From JALEFZ01 sp039817415 (GTDB lineage: Bacteria; Bacteroidota; Bacteroidia; J057), in the NCBI GenBank assembly GCA_039817415.1, contig JBCBVV010000033.1, positions 16,138-80,137 of the forward strand: 64,000 nt of DNA, in the 5' to 3' direction. The notes beneath the pieces were generated by a model. That model had not been told where the DNA came from. It ran no database searches and saw only the letters and a program-made list of their open reading frames with translations. Shown one piece after another: positions 51,129 to 58,335 of this stretch. Both the position numbers and the translations under genes were made by a program. Each line of letters opens with the position of its first letter. The stretch's first letter is position 1.

Positions 51129-51554
51129 TTATTGGACCCGGGCATCTTCCAGGATATAATTCAACTCTAGTTCCCTGTCATTTAGCTTCAAGGTACCCTT
51201 CAAAGTTACATATTGATCTACAGTAAAGGTAGTCTTTTTGTTTTTCAGGCGAAGTTCCATGATGGATTCCTGCCCTGCTCCTCCACAAAAGAAGCACTCA
51301 CTGAAAGGAAAGGCAGATAAATAGTAGACATCTCCATTTATATCTCCTGGAATGGCGTATCCTTTGATAATGATCTCTTGACCATCTAGTGCCAATACTT
51401 CCTCTGCAAAAGTGGGGGTACCATACCAAAAGTTTTGTTCGAAGTTTTGTACGTAACTATAGGTTACATTTGCCAAGGTTTCCCATCTCACACTTTTTTG
51501 GCCCCACATGAACGTAGGAAAAAGTATACCCAACACCACCAAGTATCTAACCAT
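51129..51554 (-). CDS. DUF3299-like secreted protein
   Basis: A 141-residue protein with a signal peptide (ending near MWGQ) and the same domain as its neighbour: WETLANVTY, GQEIIIKGYAI and FPFSECFFCGGAGQESIMEL, then YVTLKGTLKLN.. ELNYILEDA. No lipobox is visible. Its start overlaps the permease stop by 8 bases, so it is cotranscribed and coupled. Probably periplasmic; metal or cofactor binding through the CxxC is inference. Confidence 0.85.
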   Translation of the reverse strand: MVRYLVVLGILFPTFMWGQKSVRWETLANVTYSYVQNFEQNFWYGTPTFAEEVLALDGQEIIIKGYAIPGDINGDVYYLSAFPFSECFFCGGAGQESIMELRLKNKKTTFTVDQYVTLKGTLKLNDRELELNYILEDARVQ

Positions 51555-52863
51555 CCGATAAGGTTTCTGAAATATTCACATTAAAAGCTTGAATCCCAGG
51601 AATCAAAGCTGCTAGTACCCCAATAAGGAGTGTGACCCCAAGGAGATACCATTCCTCTACCAAAAAGACACCAGCTTGTAGCTGATAATGATAATCTTCC
51701 ACAACAGTTTGGGAGAGAATCCAGATTCCAAATCTACTCAAACCAATACCTAATACGAAACCTAGTATAGAAAGGATCAAACCTTCTAACAATACCATCC
51801 ACAATAGCTGTCCTCTTGAAGCGCCCATGCTTCGCATGAGAGCCATTTCATATCTTCTTTCTTTGAGGCTATTGTACAAGGAAACAAAGACACTTATCCC
51901 TGAGATAATCATAATCGCAAGGGCGATCAGTCTCAAAGTATCGATACCGACAGCGAATAACCTGAATAATCTATTTACCTCGATCGCAGGTAAAGCCGCC
52001 TGCATGGAAGTTTCCTGGTTGATCATCCTTGGAAGAGACATCATAGCCATAGGTGAACGCCATTTCAATAACATAGAGGTAATTTCTTTTCCCTCCTCTT
52101 CATGTTCATGGTCGTGTTCATCATGGTGTTCTTCATCATGGTGCTCATGGCCTTCATGATTATGCTCTTCCTCTCCGTGATGTTCATCTCCCTCTTCGTG
52201 ATCATGACCTTCGTGATCATGCTCTTCTTCCTGAGCTTCTTCATCACTATGATCATGAATCCCCCACACAGAGCTGATTTCAGTCAAAATCAAATTGTCT
52301 AAAACTGTTTCGGTCTTATTGAGAACCCCTACTACGACATAAGCTTGATCGTCATGTACATGTCCTTCTTCCCCAGAACCGTGATTTCCAAAAAACTCAT
52401 CCCCTATTTTTAGCCTTAAAATCCCTGCCAAAGTAGCTCCTAGAACCACCTCATACTTTTCTTCATAAAGCCTCCCTTTTTTTAGGGTCCCATCGTAATG
52501 TTCGATATAGGAATGTTCGGTTCCTAATATCCTGTAGCCTTTGTAGTTGTCGCCATAAGCCAGAGGAATAGCTTTTTCGATCAATGGACTGGCAGCAATC
52601 TCTTTTGCTTCTGCATAGGGAATATTTCCTGTGGGATTATCAATATGATAAACCGAAGCCAAAATCAGCTGGAGCGGGGATCCCTTTGCTCCAATGACCA
52701 AATCAATCCCTGCAATATTCTTCTTAAAGGTATCGTCCAACTGCGTATTCAGGATGAGCAATAACGAAATGATACTTACCCCAAGGGTCAGCAGGAGAAG
52801 GCTCATGAATGTACTGAGCGGTCTCTGGCTTAGGTTTTGCCAACTTAGTTTTTGGATATTCAT
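51547..52863 (-). CDS. MacB/LolC-type ABC permease with His-rich loop
   Basis: A 438-residue FtsX-like permease: an N-terminal helix (residues about 14-40, LLLLTLGVSIISLLLIL), a large extracytoplasmic domain and three C-terminal helices (about 305-430, ending in ALIPGIQAF). Residues about 203-260 contain about 18 His among Glu/Asp (HDHEGHDH, EHHGEEEHNHEGHEHHDEEHH). Such loops bind zinc or other transition metals. It follows the ATPase by four bases. The permease and ATPase match PA4065/PA4064 in order and type. Confidence 0.88.
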   Translation of the reverse strand: MNIQKLSWQNLSQRPLSTFMSLLLLTLGVSIISLLLILNTQLDDTFKKNIAGIDLVIGAKGSPLQLILASVYHIDNPTGNIPYAEAKEIAASPLIEKAIPLAYGDNYKGYRILGTEHSYIEHYDGTLKKGRLYEEKYEVVLGATLAGILRLKIGDEFFGNHGSGEEGHVHDDQAYVVVGVLNKTETVLDNLILTEISSVWGIHDHSDEEAQEEEHDHEGHDHEEGDEHHGEEEHNHEGHEHHDEEHHDEHDHEHEEEGKEITSMLLKWRSPMAMMSLPRMINQETSMQAALPAIEVNRLFRLFAVGIDTLRLIALAIMIISGISVFVSLYNSLKERRYEMALMRSMGASRGQLLWMVLLEGLILSILGFVLGIGLSRFGIWILSQTVVEDYHYQLQAGVFLVEEWYLLGVTLLIGVLAALIPGIQAFNVNISETLSDG

Positions 52864-52867
52864 GGTA

Positions 52868-53497
52868 TCAGATCAATTCAACTCTTTGGGTAATTCTGTC
52901 TTTGAGGCGTTTGTCATGCGTAACGATGATCAAAGCAGCTTTTGCTTGTTGGGCCTCTTCTTCCAACAAATTCATCACCTCCGCAGCATTGGTATCATCC
53001 AAGGCTGAAGTAGGTTCATCAGCAAGAATTACATCGGGGTCATTAAGAACCGCCCTTGCTATAGCTACTCTCTGCTGTTCACCCACACTGAGCTTATGGG
53101 TTTTTTGTCTAAGCTTATCCCCCAATTTTAATCTTTCCAGAATACGTTCTATTCTTTCCTGATTTTGAGGTTCACCAGCTAGGTACTGAGAAAGCCGAAG
53201 GTTGTCGCCTACAGTCAAGGAGGAGACAAAATGAGATTGCTGGAAAACCAATCCTATGTGCCTTCCTCTAAACAAATCCAATTCACGGGTGGACAACTTG
53301 GTCATGTCGGTTCCTCCTACTTCGATACTCCCAGAAATGGGTCGAAGAAGGCCTGCAAGAAGATGAAGTAAAGTTGTTTTACCCTTTCCAGATTCACCCA
53401 GAATCAATAAAGGTTCCTCAGGTAGAGCTGAGATATTCGGAAATTCGAACACCTGAGCTTGGCTATAGCCAAATTTCAAATGTTGGCTCTGGATCAT
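52868..53497 (-). CDS. ABC transporter ATPase (LolD/MacB type)
   Basis: A 209-residue ATPase with Walker A GESGKGKT (34-41), signature LSVGEQQR (136-143), Walker B VILADEP (156-162) and the D-loop SALDD. It belongs to the MacB/LolD group that pairs with FtsX-like permeases rather than importers with binding proteins. First gene of the operon, its start 90 bases from the palindrome at 53587. The start ATG is the first that precedes the family N-terminus (LKFGYSQAQVF). Confidence 0.92.
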   Translation of the reverse strand: MIQSQHLKFGYSQAQVFEFPNISALPEEPLLILGESGKGKTTLLHLLAGLLRPISGSIEVGGTDMTKLSTRELDLFRGRHIGLVFQQSHFVSSLTVGDNLRLSQYLAGEPQNQERIERILERLKLGDKLRQKTHKLSVGEQQRVAIARAVLNDPDVILADEPTSALDDTNAAEVMNLLEEEAQQAKAALIIVTHDKRLKDRITQRVELI

Positions 53498-53586
53498 TTG
53501 TGGATTTTATTTCTTGTACGAATCTAAGAAGTAAGAACATGCCTGACAACCTTGTGAGCGAAGTATAAACTGTAAACTCTAATATT

Positions 53587-53603
53587 TTGCAACATTGTTG
53601 CAA
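53587..53603. promoter_or_regulatory. Fur/Zur-type operator between ABC operon and merC-like gene
   Basis: TTGCAACATTGTTGCAA is a perfect 17-base palindrome with 8-base arms around one central T, close to the 7-1-7 form of Fur-family sites. It lies 90 bases before the ATPase and 44 bases before the merC-like gene. Confidence 0.7.
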
Positions 53604-53629
53604 TTATGCCGTTCATCCACTTAAATTTG
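53598..53629 (+). promoter_or_regulatory. Promoter of the merC-like gene
   Basis: TTG (53598-53600) inside the palindrome, a 21-base spacer and TAAATTTG (53622-53629), a perfect TANNTTTG. The palindrome thus covers the -33 element, as for repression. Confidence 0.7.
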
Positions 53630-53646
53630 TATCACTATACACGCTA

Positions 53647-54048
53647 ATGAGAAATAAATCTTTCTTTTCAGATTACCTAGGCATAGCGAGTGCCGTATTG
53701 TGTTTGATTCATTGTCTGGTAGGTCCGGTCCTGATGGGAGTTTATAATCATGCGCATCACCACCACCATCATGCAGCGGAAACCTCTATTCTGCTTCATC
53801 ACAATTGGGATTATCTTTTTTTGGGTCTTGGCCTGATAGCAGTTTGGTTTTCTGCTAAGCATACCCATAAAATTGGTATGAAAGTCCTCCTTTGGCTGAC
53901 ATACGTCATGCTAGGTTGCTCGATCTTATTGGAAGGCTATTCTCACATTTTCCAGAACCTGGTTTATGTTTTTTCAATAGGATTGATCGTTGTCCACATT
54001 TTCAACATTCGCCATTGGCTCAAACACATCAAACCAGTAAGCGTATAG
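53647..54048 (+). CDS. MerC-like membrane protein with His-rich loop
   Basis: From ATG 53647 the protein has 133 residues, four hydrophobic helices and the MerC segment CLIHCLVGP (Cys19, Cys23 with His22). A loop after helix 1 has HAHHHHHHAAE. MerC proteins carry mercury or other metals into cells; in Bacteroidota similar genes are tied to metal stress. The palindrome upstream suggests metal-dependent repression. The frame extends to 53587, but this would place the start inside the operator. Convergent with the M15-like gene. Confidence 0.85.
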   Translation: MRNKSFFSDYLGIASAVLCLIHCLVGPVLMGVYNHAHHHHHHAAETSILLHHNWDYLFLGLGLIAVWFSAKHTHKIGMKVLLWLTYVMLGCSILLEGYSHIFQNLVYVFSIGLIVVHIFNIRHWLKHIKPVSV

Positions 54049-54067
54049 GATACATTTACCTATTCCT

Positions 54068-54730
54068 TTAAATAGCATGAGGTCTATCGCTAGAATATAG
54101 CGAAACATGCAAGTGGTCTGCTGTACCGGAATGTCTGAGGGTTCTGAAGCCCATAAATTCAAAGTACATCTTTAGCAATTTGTTCCGCCATTCAGCCTTA
54201 CCCTTGGTCCGCAGATCGAGGGCATGGACAAAACCGTCTGATTGGGGATAATGAAGAGAATGCTTCTTTGTTTTTAGGCCCATTTTGGCATAGTCTTCAG
54301 AACCACGAGCCATATCGGTAACCAGCAGTTTTTGGTCGAGCATAACAATCGTGCCTACACTCATCCTCATCAAGGGATGCAGAGAAAGATATTCCTTTTG
54401 TACCTCTTCTCCCTTGGCATTGGCACCTGATAAATAAAATAGACCAAAACCGACATAGGCTCCCATGATAAGGATCACGAGGAAGGCTTTAAACTTGATG
54501 CTCGTACGAGACATTTTGCCGGGACCTTTGATGCTATCATAGATCATGGCTACGTAGATCAACAACAAGAGAAAATTGACCATTAGCATGGTTGCCATGG
54601 CTCCCCACCAAGGCCATGACTGATGCTCGTACAGATAGACTGACCCTTTGATCATGATGATAAAGGGCAGGGCCAGCATCAAGATTAGCTGTATTAAAAA
54701 TGAAAGAGTTTTCAGGATAAATTTTCCCAT
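54068..54730 (-). CDS. Membrane-anchored M15-like metallopeptidase
   Basis: A 220-residue protein with three hydrophobic segments (about 8-30, 43-63, 80-101) and a C-terminal domain with the LAS peptidase pattern: SLHYPQSDGFVHALD (His160, Asp172) and ADHLHVSL (His206 and His208). It resembles D-Ala-D-Ala carboxypeptidase and endolysin families, placed outside the inner membrane. A role in peptidoglycan trimming is inference. Divergent from the amidase gene, 190 bases away. Confidence 0.75.
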   Translation of the reverse strand: MGKFILKTLSFLIQLILMLALPFIIMIKGSVYLYEHQSWPWWGAMATMLMVNFLLLLIYVAMIYDSIKGPGKMSRTSIKFKAFLVILIMGAYVGFGLFYLSGANAKGEEVQKEYLSLHPLMRMSVGTIVMLDQKLLVTDMARGSEDYAKMGLKTKKHSLHYPQSDGFVHALDLRTKGKAEWRNKLLKMYFEFMGFRTLRHSGTADHLHVSLYSSDRPHAI

Positions 54731-54921
54731 GCTTTGAAATTGCTATTATTCGGAGGAATGACTGTGTAGATAAGTCTATTTGCCCCACATAATAAGGATG
54801 AATAAATTTATCAATAGTTGAAGCATTTTTCCATCATAATATCTGTTATCTAATTAAGTTATCAGCTATACAGATTGCTAAATGTGAGAGTCAATCATGA
54901 AATGCCCATACTTGCTGAGTT

Positions 54922-56151
54922 ATGAAGCACCTACATTTCCTCCTTATTACCGGTCTTTTGTTCATGGGTTCATCCTATGCGCAGAATAGAATTTATCTCC
55001 AGGCTCAGGCAAGAAAAGGAGATGGAATTTACAAACTACTTGAGCGTTATCATGTCAGAAGCTCTTGCAATCTCTCCTATTTTTATGAGATCAATGGATT
55101 AAGGAAGAATCAAGGTCTTCGAGTAGGACGTGTTTACAAACTCCCCATTTATGTATACCGCTACAATGGCAAAAGTATTCGATCAACAACTGGGAACTAT
55201 GACCTGAATTGGGCAAAGAACATCCAAGCTTACAATGAAAAGATGCACCGCCTAGGTGTGAAGCAAGGTGATTACCGCAAAGATCGAGTTTTGTGGGTGA
55301 GTTATGGACAATTAAATTGTCCCAGTGAATCGGCTAGCGGAGTCGAACCACCTATCGCCATTAACCCTGATAAGAAAAAACCTATCCCAAATTATCCAGG
55401 GTCCAATTTACCCATTCGAGGCCGATACCCAATTTTTGGACCGAAATACGCTGCTGTCCCTCTAGAGAATAACTCCTTAAAAGGTTGCGTCTATTATATC
55501 GTCTCTGGCCACGGGGGACCTGATCCGGGTGCAGTAGGAACCTACCGAGGTAAAAATCTTTGTGAAGACGAATATGCCTACGATGTGGGATTACGCTTAG
55601 CTTGGAATCTTCTTTCTTATGGGGCAACGGTTTATATCATTACGCGTGATGATGATGATGGAATACGGGAAGGAGAAATTCTGCCTTGTGATAAAGACGA
55701 AGAGTGTTGGAGGGACAAAGAAATTCCCATTAACCAAGGAAAAAGACTCACCCAGCGCTCTGATGTAATCAATAGATTGTACACCCGAAACAGAAGAAAT
55801 GGCGTCCGCTATCAGCGCTTGGTAGTCATTCATGTAGATTCAAATAGCAAAAATGCCAAGATTGATATGTTCTTCTACCACAAAAAAGGGGACAATCAGG
55901 GTGAGATGTTTGCAAATCGAATTCAGCGTACCATCAAAGAAAAATACGATCAGTATCGAAAAGGCAGAGGTTATACAGGTACGGTCAGCACAAGGGACCT
56001 TCACATGCTACGTGAGACCAAGCCTACGACACTATTCATTGAGTTGGGCAATATCAGGAATAGAAATGACCAGGCAAGGTTGGTGGTGGAAGGCAATCGC
56101 CAATTGGTGGCTAACTGGTTGTTTCAAGGTATGCTAAAGGACGTGAAGTAA
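54922..56151 (+). CDS. N-acetylmuramoyl-L-alanine amidase (Amidase_3)
   Basis: The signal peptide ends near SYAQN (residue 21). Residues about 30-75 look like a LysM-type carbohydrate-binding module (GDGIYKLLERYHV ... GLRVGRVYKLP). The C-terminal Amidase_3 domain has zinc ligands in SGHGGPDPGA (His197), Glu215 or 217 and VIHVDSN (His304), and a catalytic Glu374 in LFIELGNIRN. It cleaves the bond between muramic acid and L-alanine in peptidoglycan. Between the M15-like gene and mlaD. Confidence 0.92.
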   Translation: MKHLHFLLITGLLFMGSSYAQNRIYLQAQARKGDGIYKLLERYHVRSSCNLSYFYEINGLRKNQGLRVGRVYKLPIYVYRYNGKSIRSTTGNYDLNWAKNIQAYNEKMHRLGVKQGDYRKDRVLWVSYGQLNCPSESASGVEPPIAINPDKKKPIPNYPGSNLPIRGRYPIFGPKYAAVPLENNSLKGCVYYIVSGHGGPDPGAVGTYRGKNLCEDEYAYDVGLRLAWNLLSYGATVYIITRDDDDGIREGEILPCDKDEECWRDKEIPINQGKRLTQRSDVINRLYTRNRRNGVRYQRLVVIHVDSNSKNAKIDMFFYHKKGDNQGEMFANRIQRTIKEKYDQYRKGRGYTGTVSTRDLHMLRETKPTTLFIELGNIRNRNDQARLVVEGNRQLVANWLFQGMLKDVK

Positions 56152-56179
56152 GAGGAGTTAGAGCTACATCTTATTGGCG

Positions 56180-57124
56180 CTAATCTGTCTTTCGCTTGAA
56201 GCCGACAATTACCCTTCGTTGATGAATCTGCTTAAGGGTTTCGTTTAAATGATAAAGGGTTGAATCCAATTCTTTAGAAAGATTCTTGTCATACATCAAG
56301 CGACCTGAAAGTACGTCCGTTTGCTTCGCATCTGTAATCAAACCTGTGATCTCATCCACTAATTGATCCGCCTTCCCAAGCAAATTTTTGCCTTGATTCA
56401 ACTCTTCATTTAACTCAGATAAAGGAAGATTGTCAATGATGCTGTCCATTTTCCCTAAAAAAGAATTAGCCTGATTCAGGGTAAAATCAAGCCTCATTTC
56501 GTAGTCTTTCAAGCGAGCTTCCCAGTTAGTCTGTTTGCTGAGATTACCTAAACGATTCAGTTCAGAGGTCATGTTCTCTGCTTGGGCCAACATCCTACCA
56601 GGAGCTTGAGGATCCATATTTTTCACCATAGCAAAAAGCCAAGTTGTAATGGAGTCCATTCGATTGGCGGCGGTAACAATTTGTTTGTTTTCTAATGCAT
56701 TCAAGAGATCCCCTACCTCAGAAAAAGAGGAGGAAAAATCAAGGGAAGCCATTCCACCAATGATATCATCTTTGTCAGCGGCTTTACCGGAAGTACCAGG
56801 GTTGAAGGCAATTTGTTTACCTCCCATTAACTCCTTTACCTGAATCTCAGCTCTCGCATCCGTGTATACCTCAATCGAAGCATCAATGGCAATGTCTACT
56901 TCAACATGGGAAGATTTTGGCCTGATCTTCTCTACTCTGCCTACCGTGAACCCTCTCCACTGAACGGGATCTCCCCTTAGTAAGCCGCTAACATTATCAA
57001 AATAAATGGTATAACTGGTTTCGTCTGGGGCAAACAAATGAGACCTTTTCACCCATGTTACCAACAGATACATGAGTAGTATGCCCGAAAGGACAGTTAA
57101 GCCTATTTTTGAAGTAGCTGACAT
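56180..57124 (-). CDS. mlaD: MCE/MlaD family protein
   Basis: A 314-residue protein with an N-terminal membrane helix (IGLTVLSGILLMYLLVTWV), an MCE domain (GLLRGDPVQWRGFTVGRVEKI and ELMGGKQIAFNPG) and a long helical tail (about 130-300). MlaD carries lipids from the membrane complex MlaEF toward the outer membrane. It starts 4 bases after the upstream cobalamin adenosyltransferase stop, so they are cotranscribed. The MlaE gene of this window is at 28200. Confidence 0.9.
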   Translation of the reverse strand: MSATSKIGLTVLSGILLMYLLVTWVKRSHLFAPDETSYTIYFDNVSGLLRGDPVQWRGFTVGRVEKIRPKSSHVEVDIAIDASIEVYTDARAEIQVKELMGGKQIAFNPGTSGKAADKDDIIGGMASLDFSSSFSEVGDLLNALENKQIVTAANRMDSITTWLFAMVKNMDPQAPGRMLAQAENMTSELNRLGNLSKQTNWEARLKDYEMRLDFTLNQANSFLGKMDSIIDNLPLSELNEELNQGKNLLGKADQLVDEITGLITDAKQTDVLSGRLMYDKNLSKELDSTLYHLNETLKQIHQRRVIVGFKRKTD

Positions 57125-57128
57125 CAGC

Positions 57129-57677
57129 TTATTTTTTTGCGTTCCATGGAATTTCTTCCACTCCAGCAGTATAGCTCAGGTATCTGGCAAATACAAAAAA
57201 CCAATCAGAAAGACGATTCAGATACTTTAGGATGTTGCTATCAATCCCTCCATCCTCATTGAGTTCAACTACGCGACGCTCTGCACGGCGACAAATAGTC
57301 CTACACATATGAGCAATTGAATTGGCCTGTAAGCCGCCTGGCAAAATGAAGTTCTTTAAGGGGGGAAGCTCTTCATTCATGGTGTCCATATGTTCCTCCA
57401 GACGTTCGATTCCTTCTGAAGTAAAAGGGGGCAATTCAAATCTCGATTTCCCTGGATCGTTGGCAAGATGGGAACCAATATCAAACAGTTCGTGTTGGAT
57501 CAACCTAATTTCTTTTACAAAAGCCGCAACTTCCTTTTGATCACCTAACAATCCTACATTGGCATTTAGTTCGTCTACAGAGCCATATGCCTCAATTCGA
57601 ACATGATACTTGGGTACTCTGGTACCCCCTAATAATGAGGTTTTGCCCTCGTCTCCCTTTTTGGTATAAATTTTCAT
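57129..57677 (-). CDS. PduO-type cob(I)alamin adenosyltransferase
   Basis: A 182-residue protein with the PduO signature KKGDEGKTSLLGGTRVPK and AYGSVDELNANVG, and a C-terminal helix RTICRRAERRVVEL. It adds the adenosyl group of ATP to cob(I)alamin to make coenzyme B12. The gene is in the same short operon as mlaD, a link of unknown meaning. Start ATG gives the family length. Confidence 0.95.
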   Translation of the reverse strand: MKIYTKKGDEGKTSLLGGTRVPKYHVRIEAYGSVDELNANVGLLGDQKEVAAFVKEIRLIQHELFDIGSHLANDPGKSRFELPPFTSEGIERLEEHMDTMNEELPPLKNFILPGGLQANSIAHMCRTICRRAERRVVELNEDGGIDSNILKYLNRLSDWFFVFARYLSYTAGVEEIPWNAKK

Positions 57678-57704
57678 GAAGGATTGTAAAATGGTGAAAG
57701 CTTG

Positions 57705-58238
57705 TTATCTGTTATTGGGTTCTGTATCCACGAAATTCAGCGTAATGGCCTTTTTGTTTTCATCTAGCTTAAGGTAAATGCCCATGGCGGTAGATTTTTG
57801 GGTAATCCCTTCCCAGGAGTAATCACCGTATGAACCATTGACCACCCCATATTCTTCGCTAAAATAGTTGAGAATTTCGTCGTACAATTTAGCTGTTTCA
57901 ACCTCTTCATTGATTAAAATGTTTGCCACGATGGAGGCGATTTTGTTTTCGGGATCAAGGGAGTTGATGTTGTCAGACCAATAGTCTAGGTATAACAGGT
58001 ATCCGGATGGCAGTTTGATTTCGTATACAATGCCAATATCATCGCTATGAGCGGGTATACTCTTTTCCGTATCAAGGACCTTGTCCATAGGGTCCGCTGG
58101 CTCAAGCTTCCGAAATACAGAGGATTCATCTATAAAAATTTCATAGAACAATTCACTCTTGGAGGAAACGGGCGAATCACAGGACGAAATCGCCAATAGG
58201 AGTAAACAAAATCCTATGTACAGAAGATGCTTCGACAT
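57705..58238 (-). CDS. Hypothetical lipoprotein (177 aa)
   Basis: From ATG 58238 the protein starts with a lipobox (LLLAISSCD, Cys20), then a linker and a mixed alpha/beta domain with SGYLLYLDYWS, a helix IASIVANILINEEVE and MGIYLKLDENKKAITLNFVD. It precedes the adenosyltransferase gene by 27 bases. The frame continues to 58280 upstream, but the signal peptide starts at 58238. Family unknown. Confidence 0.75.
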   Translation of the reverse strand: MSKHLLYIGFCLLLLAISSCDSPVSSKSELFYEIFIDESSVFRKLEPADPMDKVLDTEKSIPAHSDDIGIVYEIKLPSGYLLYLDYWSDNINSLDPENKIASIVANILINEEVETAKLYDEILNYFSEEYGVVNGSYGDYSWEGITQKSTAMGIYLKLDENKKAITLNFVDTEPNNR

Positions 58239-58282
58239 AAGGTGATGGTATCTTTTGGGCAAAATAAGGAGGTCTTCCAATT

Positions 58283-58309
58283 AAAAAAAGCTGACCCGAA
58301 CGGGCCAGC
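58283..58309 (-). terminator. Intrinsic terminator of the 1762-residue protein gene
   Basis: GCTGACCCG (58290-58298) pairs with CGGGCCAGC (58301-58309) with one G-U pair. On the minus strand it is followed by seven T (58289-58283). Confidence 0.85.
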
Positions 58310-58335
58310 CTCCTTACCAAAACCTCAACACAAAA

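Noticed and set aside
52065..52302. Met- and Lys-rich open frames across the His-rich loop
   Set aside because: They are alternative-frame readings of GAH/CAY-rich codons in the permease.
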